NCBI RefSeq assembly: GCF_900186615.1
Contig: NZ_LT896588.1
Span: forward strand, 2,251,339 to 2,315,338
Length of the DNA stretch: 64,000 nt
DNA from: Parabacteroides bouchesdurhonensis
GTDB lineage: Bacteria > Bacteroidota > Bacteroidia > Bacteroidales > Tannerellaceae
Reading direction: 5' to 3'
The translations under genes were made by a program, and so were the position numbers. The notes under the pieces are model-generated. The model did not search any database, was not told where the DNA came from, and saw only the letters and a program-made list of their open reading frames with translations. This document shows, one piece after another, positions 1-8,124 of this stretch. Numbering within the stretch: the first letter of the stretch is position 1; every line of letters starts with the position of its first letter.

Positions 1-12
1 GAATTTGGCAAA

Positions 13-52
13 TCATCGGGATGTTTTTTACAAATCATCGAGATGATTTTTT
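13..52 (+). terminator. Tandem pair of terminator-like hairpins
   Basis: Two near-copies of one short hairpin lie in a row. The second is perfect: AAATCATC (32-39) pairs with GATGATTT (42-49) across a 2-nt loop and runs into a T tract. The first copy (CATC 14-17 with GATG 20-23, then six T) has lost its outer stem. They would end a plus-strand transcript entering from the left of the window. Confidence 0.5.
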
Positions 53-55
53 AAT

Positions 56-179
56 GGTAGATAGTAGATAGTAGTTGGTAGTTAGTAGGCGACAAGCGGT
101 ATTTTTATCCGTCTTACCCTACTAACTACTTGCCTACTTAACTACTAACGAGTGAAACGAGTGATAACTACTATCTACC
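56..179. repeat. Long inverted repeat of TAGATAGTAG-type low-complexity sequence
   Basis: GGTAGATAGTAG (56-67) is perfectly inverted at 168-179. Between them are more TAG-rich units (TAGTTGGTAGTTAGTAGG) and their complements, plus a GAGTGAAACGAGTG direct repeat at 150-163. The right arm runs into the last codons and stop of the neighbouring regulator gene, so the repeat supplies the C-terminal residues of that protein. Its origin is unknown; an intergenic repeat family is plausible. Confidence 0.6.
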
Positions 180-2154
180 TCCTCCTCCTTTCCCGATGTT
201 TTTCAGGAAATCTTCCAGTACTACCCCTGTTTCCACTAACCCGAGCCGTTTACGCATGCGGCTGCGGGCTTTGTTTATGCCGGCGCGTGAGATACCCAGC
301 GTAAGGGCTATCTCGTCATTGTTTTGTCCCAGTAGCAAAAGCATGGCTATCAGCTCGTCCGTGCGGGTAAGGTCGGGGCAATGTTGCCGCAGGGCGGGCA
401 GATAGTCCGGATAAAGAGATTTGAAGCTCTGCCGGAAGTTTGCACCTCGTCGGGGCCCGACAAGTGCCGGCTCAGCTTCACATTCAGTTCGCCTATCTCC
501 CAGCGGTGTGTCACTTCCTGTAGTTCCCGTTCGCGTTCGTCGAGGGTCTGCGTCAGTAACCTGTTGCGCCTGTCCAGTTCGCCCTGTGTATCCAACAGGG
601 AAGTTATTCGTGAGAGGCGGGCTTCGCTGATTCTTCTTTGCAAGCGTTGCCGCTGCCGGAAATACATCCCTCCGGCAAGCAGCAGGATCGCCAGAAAAGC
701 CGTAGAGGTCCACGCCAGTGTAAGTGTGCGCCCTTTCAGCGCCACTTCGGCAGACAACGCGCGGTTCTCCTGTTCTTTGCGTCCCGTTTCGTAACGCACG
801 TTCGCCCCGATGGCAAAGTTTAGCTTCTCCTCCCGGTTCAGCGAGTCCGAAGCCGCCATATACGACGGATATAGCCGGGCTTCCCTTCACGCGCATAATA
901 ATCCAGCAGAATGCGGGCGTAAGCGGCATATTGTTCCTGCCAGTCCATACTTTCCAGTTCGTCCAGTGCCTGCTCCATCAGTACCGTGCCTTCGCGCAGC
1001 GATCCCGAAGCCGCCATCACCTGCCCGTAGAGGAAGCGTACAGGCACTTTGTCTACCCTCCGGGCGGCAGCGCTGTCGGCATACAGAGCGGCCGTCTCCC
1101 GCAATAATCCGGAGGAAACACTATCCGGCGAAGCATCCAACTGCAATTCCACCGCCGTGCGCCGGCAGATATAGGCTCGCGTCCGGTTACCCGTCGCGAG
1201 GGCAACCTCTTCCGCCTTCCGGTTATAAACAAAGGCCGAATCCCACAGGTGCAGTTCCGAGAATGCCAGCGAACGGAAACGGTACAGGTCGCTCAGCAGG
1301 AAACTGTCCGCCGCCAACGAACATTGCAGGGCTTCTCCGGTGGCCTCCAGTGATTTGTCATGCAGGCAGAGCGAACTGTATAACGCCGCCAGGTTGGCGT
1401 AGGCATATACCATCCCCTTCGTGGGCTTTCCTGTATTCCGCCGGCCCTGTTCTATGGCTTCGATAAACAGTTGCGCCGCCTTTTCGTATTCGCCGTTGCG
1501 GCGGTAGTAGTAACCCAGGAAACTCAATATATAAGGTGCGTCGTTGGTACGTCCCCCGTCGCGCAATGCCCGTACGGCCCGTTCCTGCATGCTGATCGCC
1601 GCTTGCGGGTTATGTCCCCAATAGTTGTAGACGCGCGCCATGGCATCGGCGGCAAAAAGTTCCTGTGTGCGGTCGGTGGGGCGGGGAGCGGCGGCAAAGG
1701 AATCCGCCAGCTTCAAAGCGCCTTTGCCATCGTTGGCAGTGCTGTGGTTCAGTGCCGACACAGCCGTCAGTATAGGTTGCATATAACGCGAAAGAAACGG
1801 GTGGGAGGATGTGCGCAGGCTGTCGAAAAAGGCCGTCAGCGTCTCCGGCTTTCGTCCGTCGTTGCCGGAGCGGAGCACCGCGAGGCAGAGGCCCGAGAGG
1901 GCTTCTTTCAGCGTGTCGCGGTTGCCTGTCAGTTGCAAGGGCAGGCTTTGCAGCACGTTGCGTCCGTATACGATAGCGGAATCATATTGCTTCATTTCAT
2001 AGAGACAGGTAGCCGTCCGGGCGGCGTCTGTCAGGGTGGTTTCCGCTGTGCCTGCGGCTTCCTGTAATGCAGCGTTGCGCGGAGTGTTGTGATGGCAGCC
2101 TGCTGTGCAAACCATGAGCAGGCACAGCAGCAGGACGATAGGTTGTTTTTTCAT
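171..2154 (-). pseudogene. TPR / transmembrane / LuxR-type HTH regulator, broken by two frameshifts
   Basis: Three consecutive minus-strand frames together make one recognisable regulator of about 660 residues. Frame 1 (2154-838) starts with a lipoprotein-type signal (LMVCTAGC) and holds TPR-like helices. Near 858-868 the reading must shift, because the next frame continues with MAASDSLNREEKLNF, a TM segment (STAFLAILLLAGGMYF) and a coiled coil. A second shift near 436-460 leads into a C-terminal LuxR-like HTH (NNDEIALTLGISRAGINKARSR). Each shift is repaired by one base, so either the gene is dead or there are two sequencing errors. Bacteroidales regulators of this TPR-TM-HTH type usually act on neighbouring surface genes. 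This one diverges from the secreted protein gene at 2866. Only frame 1 could be translated as an intact 438-residue lipoprotein. Confidence 0.7.
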
Positions 2155-2302
2155 ACGCGAATAGTTTGTATGCGGGCAAATATAGCGGTTTTCCCGCTTC
2201 CGGAGGCATTTGTCCTACAAAATGTCCCACACCTTTTTCAGGCATCCGGCAGCGGATATAATACATTTGTTCCCGTTATATGAAACAAATACTGCTTGAC
2301 TG

Positions 2303-2334
2303 TTGGTAAACCTGAAACCTTTTCTTTATCTTTG
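2303..2334 (+). promoter_or_regulatory. Bacteroidales promoter for the structured leader and GLUG-repeat gene
   Basis: A perfect -7 box TATCTTTG (2327-2334, consensus TAnnTTTG) has a TTG at 2303-2305, 21 nt upstream. The expected start site lies within a few bases of 2340, exactly where the structured leader begins. Confidence 0.7.
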
Positions 2335-2338
2335 TCAT

Positions 2339-2646
2339 GCGAGTGCGGCTAAAGCCTTGATATCCGGAGAGCCGGAAGCAAAGACAGGCGGCGGCGACAC
2401 TCGCGGTACATTATGGTAACGGAAAGCGTTTAAAGATATCATCTCTTACCAATCGAACTTCGCAACTTTGATTAAATACTGGAGAGATGGTAGCAACAAA
2501 CGCTCACGTACATTGTTTATATAGGTGGCCTCCCGCCGGGGAGACGTATATATAAGATAATGGCGTGAGTGCTGTTGCTTATCTTCAGTATAGGTTATGC
2601 GAAGACCTGATTGGTAAGATAAGATGACGGCATCTCACGCCTTTTT
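2339..2646 (+). ncRNA. Structured 5' leader with mirrored hairpin modules and a terminator-like end
   Basis: The leader opens with a closed domain: GCGAGTG (2339-2345) pairs with CACTCGC (2398-2404) and encloses GGCT/AGCC-type and CCGG/CCGG hairpins. Then come two modules that are imperfect inverted copies of each other. Module L has outer stem AGCGTTT/AAACGCT (2425-2431, 2498-2504) and inner stem CATCTCT/AGAGATG (2440-2446, 2483-2489). Module R has outer stem GGCGTGAG/CTCACGCC (2562-2569, 2634-2641) and inner stem CTTATCTT/AAGATAAG (2578-2585, 2616-2623). Stem sequences differ but pairing is kept. The conserved loop words TTACCAATC and CTTCGCA occur in opposite orientation. Module R is followed by TTTTT, like an attenuator. 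A GC hairpin (CTCCC/GGGGAG) sits between the modules. No known RNA family was recognised. Confidence 0.5.
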
Positions 2647-2865
2647 CGTATCTGTACGGCCGGTTTGGCACATAGGGTTTCAGAATCACTTGTATAAACA
2701 ATAAAATATATAACCATGAGTACGGCTAATACGATTGCTCTCCTGAATGAGCTGGCAAAAGATGTAAAGAACGATTGTTGTCTTACCGCGAAAGTATTGC
2801 CCCCGCCAACCTGCCAAACACGCAAGCGGGGGAGGGAGTATGTAACCCAACATCACAACAGCATC

Positions 2866-5800
2866 ATGAAAACAACCCATCTCATCCTCACCGGCCTCTT
2901 CTTCCTGTCCCTTGCCATTACGGCACAGGCGCAAAGCCCCGGTCCCAACCCCGCAGATACCACTTACTGGAAAGACCAGCTCGCAGACGTAGACGTAGGC
3001 AGTAGCAATAACAGGGACGTTGTCGTGTCTACCACCAGTAGCGCTAGCGGCATCGATACCACCTACAAGGTTAAAACCGCTAAAGGCCTGGCCTGGATTG
3101 CCTGGATTACGAACGGAGATTCCTGCTATGTTGAAGGTCAGTATAACACCGAAAACTATCCCTGCCGCAAAGGCTTCGAAGGCTGCAAGGTGAAGCTGGA
3201 TTTTACGGGTGACAGCCTCTCCCTTCGCGAACATTACTGGACGCCGATAGGGGATAACATCTCTCGTCCTTTCAAAGGCGCTTTCGACGGCAACCACAAG
3301 CTTGTGGCGGGGCTCAAGGCGGATACAACGGTAATAGATCAATATCCTGTTGAAGCAGCCTACGTCGGCCTGTTCGGGTATATATATAATGCTTCGGTCA
3401 GCAACGTCGGTGTGTGGGTTGCGGCGGAAGGGATAACGGGTAGTTCAAATAACGATAGCTACGTCGGTGGCATAGCCGGTTATAGCTCCAAGAGCACTAT
3501 CCGCAACTGCTTCGTAGCCGGTGATGCCGGGGCAACTATAACGGGGAAAGGTAGTTCCTGTTATGTTGGTGGTATCGTAGGACAAAATTTGGGGACAGTG
3601 GAGAACTGCTATGCTACCGTAGATGTCTATGCGTCGGGTAAGTATAGTGACGTCGGTGGAATAGCCGGCATAAATGAACGTGACGGCTCTATCACTTCCG
3701 TGTATGCAACAGGAAATGTTACAGGGACAGCCAGCTATTGCGATGTCGGCGGTATCACCGGCTATAACGCCGGCACGCTATCCAAAGCCCTGGCCCTGAA
3801 TAAAGACAGCCTGTCGGCGAGTGCTGGTTCTGGTGATCTTAACCTCGGACGTATATCCGGTGATAAAAGCTTTAGTCCTACCTTTTCGCAGTGCTACGCC
3901 TCTACCAACATCAAACTGGTGCCGAAGGGCGCAACGCGTGAGGACAATTACTTCGACGGCACCGACGCCAGCGTTGCCTCCGACTTTTCCGAGCTCTTTC
4001 CCACCACGGGCGGCACTCCTGCCTGGGCTACCAACGGCGATGGCAACCTGCCCAAGCTTAGAGACTTCAATGCTGTTGCCAATACCTCTACCGGCGCGCC
4101 CGGCCAGCCCGCGCTGGCCTGTGCCGACTACCTGGCCACGCTTCCTCGTGGCACCGAGGGCAACCCGTTTGTTATAAACCTGGCTAGTATATCTAGTGGG
4201 GATAACGAGAATAAGTATAGCTATTCCAGTGGTCTTATCACCCTGCAAGAACCCGATTCCTGCTACCTTATCAAAGGCAAATCGTCGAACACTCGCACCG
4301 TTACCTTTAATACTGAGAGGGTGCTAGTTACCGATACCTGCCGTATTTACGCCCGGGGCGGTTGCACGCTTGACACCCTGCTGATTCCTGCCGGCATCAC
4401 CTGCGTTATCCGGGGCGACAGCCTCCGCGCCAAATCGTGCCAGGTGAAGGGCCATCTGATAACGGAAGTGCCGGTGGTGCTCGAGATGCCTGAGGCCTCG
4501 TCGGGAGATGCGTGGAAGTATAGCAGCCTCTATATAGACAGCGGCAGCGTAACGGTGAACGATACGCTGAGGGCGTATGCGCACGCTAGTGGTTTAGGAT
4601 ACGGAATTAACAGCACTGGCGCTTATACATTCACGATAGGCGAAAAGGGCGTGGTTTATGCTTATGGAGGATTCCGGGGATGCCATCTGTTTAGTGACAC
4701 GCCAGCGGAGATTAAAGCCGGCGGCATCCTGCGGGCAGCAGGAGGTTCGGATGCTATAGCCGCCGGAGACAGGTCTCTCTCTTTCCCTGCAATACAATGG
4801 ACGTTTGAGTATACTCCCGACGCCGACAAATTGACGCTGAAGAAGGACGGCGGTAGCGAGGTTGCTACCTTTTCCGAGAAGGAGTTCGGTTCCTATTTCG
4901 GCGAGGCAAAACTCTTCGCCGCCAATGTAGAGGGCAATGCCACCACCTATAACTTATATCAGGAGGGGAGCGCTACACCGCTTAACGGTCGCGTGATAAT
5001 AAATTACCAAATGGTAGCTACCTTTACGAACAAGTTTGTTGCACTGGAAAGCAACGGGGTGCAGTCTTATAGATATGTGGGGCTGCCAATGGAGAGGCTT
5101 GCCATTGTCCCGGATAGCATAACCCTGACCAACCCTTGTGTATATTGGAAAGATAAGGAGATTACAGGTACGCACTTCGACAATGTGCTTTCCTGTGAGA
5201 TGAAGAAGTTGTGTATAACGTCAACCGGTACTAACTATGTCTTGCTGAATGGCGTTACCATCACCGACAGCCTGCTGGTGAAGGCGAATGGGTATGCAAA
5301 TTTCTATTTGTTACAGCCGGAGGGTAATGCCGCTAATGCACTGGGACATGTCCGGGTGGAGAAGGGCGGCTCTTTAATCTTTAAGGCAGTCGGCCAGGGT
5401 ACTGCGCCTGCTACGGACTTTGTGAACAGCGGCACTTTCACCGATCACACCGGCCTGGTAGAGCAGGTTAACGCCTCCATAACGCCCGGCGACACCTTTA
5501 CCGTGAAGCGCCCTTCCATAAAGGGTACGCCGGAGGCTACTCCCGGCGGCACCGTTACGCTGACGGCTGTAGGCTGCTCTACGAAGCTAACGCGCAGCAG
5601 CAACAGTACCGGCCCTGCATATAGTTACACTTGGCAGGAATGGAAAAATGAGCGCTGGGAGGACATGAGTGGTCAGACGACAGAGGAAGCGACAGTGGGG
5701 AAAGGCAAGTACCGTTGCCAGATGACGTATGCGCTGCAGGTGTCCGACGGTTCCAATAGTGCCTATGTCACTACCACTGCTGTAGAGGTGAAGGAGAAGA

Positions 5801-6057
5801 GCGCGCCTCCCTACATCCCGCCTGTAATTATCCCTACCTCCAACGCGGAGGTAGCGCCGGATGCTGCCTGCGTATGGCTGGCCGGCGGGCTGCTGTACAT
5901 CTGTACGCCGCAAGCTGCCGACATGCGCATTTACACCTTTGGCGGCAACCTGCTTCATTCCGCGCATATCCCTGCCGGGGATACCACGATACAGGCGCCC
6001 GACAGCCCCTGTATCGTGCTGATAGGTAAGCAACGGTTTAAGCTTGCTCCGCGGTAA
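2866..6057 (+). CDS. Secreted GLUG-repeat protein with probable T9SS-like C-terminal domain
   Basis: Large exported protein of 1063 residues, function unknown. The start at 2866 is chosen because it gives a clean signal peptide (MKTTHLILTGLFFLSLAITA). The frame stays open 50 codons further upstream to an ATG at 2716, but that extension has no export signal. Residues about 160-340 hold GLUG-type repeats (VGGIAGYS, VGGIVGQN, VGGIAGIN, VGGITGYN, each followed by an NCY-like or similar strand). These repeats build beta-helical or adhesin-like surface proteins. The middle is beta-rich and repetitive. The last 80 residues (IYTFGGNLLHSAHIPAGDTT, then a short strand) resemble a type IX secretion sorting domain. 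It is expressed from a long structured leader and diverges from a broken TPR-HTH regulator. A role as adhesin or surface protein is inferred only from architecture. Confidence 0.75.
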   Translation: MKTTHLILTGLFFLSLAITAQAQSPGPNPADTTYWKDQLADVDVGSSNNRDVVVSTTSSASGIDTTYKVKTAKGLAWIAWITNGDSCYVEGQYNTENYPCRKGFEGCKVKLDFTGDSLSLREHYWTPIGDNISRPFKGAFDGNHKLVAGLKADTTVIDQYPVEAAYVGLFGYIYNASVSNVGVWVAAEGITGSSNNDSYVGGIAGYSSKSTIRNCFVAGDAGATITGKGSSCYVGGIVGQNLGTVENCYATVDVYASGKYSDVGGIAGINERDGSITSVYATGNVTGTASYCDVGGITGYNAGTLSKALALNKDSLSASAGSGDLNLGRISGDKSFSPTFSQCYASTNIKLVPKGATREDNYFDGTDASVASDFSELFPTTGGTPAWATNGDGNLPKLRDFNAVANTSTGAPGQPALACADYLATLPRGTEGNPFVINLASISSGDNENKYSYSSGLITLQEPDSCYLIKGKSSNTRTVTFNTERVLVTDTCRIYARGGCTLDTLLIPAGITCVIRGDSLRAKSCQVKGHLITEVPVVLEMPEASSGDAWKYSSLYIDSGSVTVNDTLRAYAHASGLGYGINSTGAYTFTIGEKGVVYAYGGFRGCHLFSDTPAEIKAGGILRAAGGSDAIAAGDRSLSFPAIQWTFEYTPDADKLTLKKDGGSEVATFSEKEFGSYFGEAKLFAANVEGNATTYNLYQEGSATPLNGRVIINYQMVATFTNKFVALESNGVQSYRYVGLPMERLAIVPDSITLTNPCVYWKDKEITGTHFDNVLSCEMKKLCITSTGTNYVLLNGVTITDSLLVKANGYANFYLLQPEGNAANALGHVRVEKGGSLIFKAVGQGTAPATDFVNSGTFTDHTGLVEQVNASITPGDTFTVKRPSIKGTPEATPGGTVTLTAVGCSTKLTRSSNSTGPAYSYTWQEWKNERWEDMSGQTTEEATVGKGKYRCQMTYALQVSDGSNSAYVTTTAVEVKEKSAPPYIPPVIIPTSNAEVAPDAACVWLAGGLLYICTPQAADMRIYTFGGNLLHSAHIPAGDTTIQAPDSPCIVLIGKQRFKLAPR

Positions 6058-6134
6058 AGGCGATTTCATCAGGTCGGACACAAGGAGCAGCACCGGGAAT
6101 TGTAAAAGATAGCGGATTTCTCGGATTATTGCTG

Positions 6135-6144
6135 TATCTTTGTG
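6135..6144. repeat. Left att repeat of element A
   Basis: TATCTTTGTG, an exact copy of 27000-27009. It overlaps a -7-like promoter box. Only 77 bp of non-coding DNA separates it from the GLUG-repeat gene, so insertion was just behind that gene. Confidence 0.55.
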
Positions 6145-6331
6145 AAGGATAAGAAACTTTTATGTATCTGTCTGAATGACAGCGCAGAGCGGAGATTAAG
6201 AAAGTTGTCGGTAACGATTTAGCGACCATGTAACTGCACTGAACTGCTGCGCTTTGCATCTCGTCGAACAACTCTATGCAAATATAGCGTTTTTCTTGGA
6301 AATAGCAAAATCGGCGATTGTGTTTATGCAA

Positions 6332-6359
6332 AATGCGGACAGAATCTTCCATCCGCATT
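6332..6359 (-). terminator. Hairpin behind rteC
   Basis: AATGCGGA (6332-6339) and TCCGCATT (6352-6359) form an 8-bp stem just beyond the rteC stop, followed on the minus strand by TTTTG. The U tract is weak. Between the att repeat (6144) and this hairpin I see no gene. Confidence 0.4.
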
Positions 6360-6365
6360 ATTTAA

Positions 6366-6959
6366 TCAGCGTCGCCGCTCCTGTTCTTTTTCATCGTCGC
6401 GTTGCATCCGCAGGTTCAGACGCTCGCGCAACTTGTCGAGAAAATAGGTACGGCTCTCGCCCTTGCGTCGCTTGATGTCCGCATAAGCGTCGTAAACGCT
6501 TCGCGCATCGAGACGAATGCCGAACAGTTCGCCGAAGAATCCGGCCAATTCATTTATGGCTGCTTCGCCGTCGTCGATACGTTTCGTCTCCTGCAAGGCA
6601 TATATCAACTCGACTAATTCGACAACCGTACCCGTCCAACGTCGTTTGCTTACATGTTTTTTTGACGGGCAGGTATCGCCGTAGCGATTCAATATCTCCA
6701 GTTCCGTGTCGATATATCCGATAACGATATGTAAGAATCGAATTTGAGTGCGGCTCTCCGGCATTTCCTCTTTCGAGATATATCCGCATAATACGTGCAA
6801 ACGGATACGCGCATAACGCAAAGTACGAAAAACGGCTTTGCGGTCGTCCTCCCCATCGCAGAGGGAACGGAGTGTATTGTCGAAGTCGCGGAACAGTTCT
6901 TCCGTGACGGCTTTGATGGCGGATTCTACCAAATGATCTGCTGTAATATAGTGTGTCAT
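6366..6959 (-). CDS. rteC: RteC family regulator
   Basis: RteC-domain protein of 197 residues. In CTnDOT, RteC binds upstream of the excision operon and switches on excision. Recognisable features are the N-terminal helical part with LCGYISKEE, and the C-terminal block RRWTGTVVELVELIYAL followed by INELAGFFGELFGIRL and the basic RTYFLDKLRERLNLRM tail typical of the family. It stands alone at the left end of element A, without the rteA/rteB two-component genes. The excisionase-like genes it may control lie 17 kb away at the other end. A second, frameshifted RteC-like gene lies in element B at 21354-21975. Confidence 0.85.
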   Translation of the reverse strand: MTHYITADHLVESAIKAVTEELFRDFDNTLRSLCDGEDDRKAVFRTLRYARIRLHVLCGYISKEEMPESRTQIRFLHIVIGYIDTELEILNRYGDTCPSKKHVSKRRWTGTVVELVELIYALQETKRIDDGEAAINELAGFFGELFGIRLDARSVYDAYADIKRRKGESRTYFLDKLRERLNLRMQRDDEKEQERRR

Positions 6960-7152
6960 ATTTATTTATCTTTCAATTTATAAATCTCTTGATTTCAATT
7001 CTCATATTGTTTTACACACGATAATCAACGGTGGAGATTTATTTTTTAAAAGGTAAATTAGACACAAACAACCTACTGTAGATGATTATGAAGTATGGTA
7101 TATTTTACAAATGAAATAGACGCAAAGTACTCTGTATATGGAGAATAATCTA

Positions 7153-7160
7153 TATTTTTG
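7153..7160 (+). promoter_or_regulatory. -7 box of the AraC-family regulator gene
   Basis: TATTTTTG fits TAnnTTTG and lies 22 nt before the start codon. The 170 bp between it and the divergent rteC start are AT-rich and hold no gene. Confidence 0.5.
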
Positions 7161-7182
7161 CAATCAGCTATTTTTTTAATAA

Positions 7183-8088
7183 ATGGGTGAAATAAAGAAA
7201 ATATCTACCGTCCACGATTTCAATGTCCTCCTCGATGTGGAAGACCGGCATCCGCTTGTCAGTGTGATCGACTTTTCGGCATACCCGCCACGTCCTCTTT
7301 TTCGCGCATTGTTGGGAGTTTACGGCATCTATATCCGAGAAGACGAGCCGCAAAATGTGGTTTACGGCACGAGTAAATATGACTTTCTCGGCGGTACGCT
7401 GATTGCCATTGCTCCCGGCCAGATAAGCGGAGCTGAAGACATTGGGCGCCCCGTACAACGCAAGGGATGGGCAATCCTTTTCGATGCGGAGTTACTGCAT
7501 GGTACATCTCTCGCACAAAAAATCCAGCAATACACGTTCTTCTCCTACGAAGTGAGCGAAGCCCTGCATATGCAGGATTCGGAACGGGAGACAATCGTCG
7601 AATGCCTGAAACACATCCGCACGGAATTGTCCGGGCCGCAGGACGAATACAACCGCGCGATTTTGGTTGCATATATCGAAGTGCTGCTCAACTATTGCAT
7701 GCGGTTTTACGGACGGCAATTCGCTACGCGCAAAACTGCAAGTAAAGATATTCTGGCCCGGTTCGAACGGATACTGACCGAATACTTCGACAAGGGCGAG
7801 CAGATTCGGCACGGATTGCCCAGCGTACAAGAATGTGCAGAACGGTTATCGTTGTCGCCCAATTATTTCGGCGACCTTGTCAAACGGGAAACCGGAGAAA
7901 CTCCACACGAACACATCCAGCGCTTTCTGATAGAGCGTGTTAAAAAGAGTTTGGCGGAAGGCGGAAAGACAATCAGCGAAATCGCATACGATATGGGATT
8001 CAACTATACCCATCATTTGAGCCGTATGTTCAAGAACGCCACCGGAATGTCCCCGAAAGAGTATCTCTCCGCATTGAAACTGAAATAA
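7183..8088 (+). CDS. AraC family transcriptional regulator
   Basis: 301 residues. The N-terminal about 180 residues form a cupin-like sensor region (GGTLIAIAPGQISG, then KGWAILFDAELLHG). The C-terminal about 100 residues are a double HTH of the AraC type: SVQECAERLSLSPNYFGDLV and ISEIAYDMGFNYTHHLSRMF ending in GMSPKEYL. It is convergent with the six-gene operon at 8125-14087 and ends 36 bp from it. It is the obvious candidate to control that operon, comparable to AraC-type YqhC controlling the aldehyde reductase YqhD in E. coli. The inducer is unknown, and no operator repeat was identified at the operon promoter. Confidence 0.85.
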   Translation: MGEIKKISTVHDFNVLLDVEDRHPLVSVIDFSAYPPRPLFRALLGVYGIYIREDEPQNVVYGTSKYDFLGGTLIAIAPGQISGAEDIGRPVQRKGWAILFDAELLHGTSLAQKIQQYTFFSYEVSEALHMQDSERETIVECLKHIRTELSGPQDEYNRAILVAYIEVLLNYCMRFYGRQFATRKTASKDILARFERILTEYFDKGEQIRHGLPSVQECAERLSLSPNYFGDLVKRETGETPHEHIQRFLIERVKKSLAEGGKTISEIAYDMGFNYTHHLSRMFKNATGMSPKEYLSALKLK

Positions 8089-8116
8089 GCGGCTCTTTGA
8101 TATTTTAGGGAGCCGC
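8089..8116. terminator. Bidirectional terminator between araC-type gene and cargo operon
   Basis: GCGGCTC (8089-8095) pairs with GAGCCGC (8110-8116), filling the gap between the two convergent genes. Confidence 0.6.
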
Positions 8117-8124
8117 CTATCTTT

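Noticed and set aside
810-1466. 218-codon plus-strand frame opposite the broken regulator
   Set aside because: Proline/arginine-rich translation typical of the antisense of GC-rich coding DNA.
2424-2643. Inverted repeats as an invertible promoter switch
   Set aside because: The spacer between the arms is only about 50 bp, holds no TAnnTTTG box, and no invertase gene is nearby. The predicted promoter lies outside the repeats, so a structured leader explains the data better.
2686-3342. 218-codon minus-strand frame opposite the GLUG-repeat gene
   Set aside because: Shadow of a coding strand; no domain, and it would cover the promoter-proximal part of a convincing secreted protein gene.
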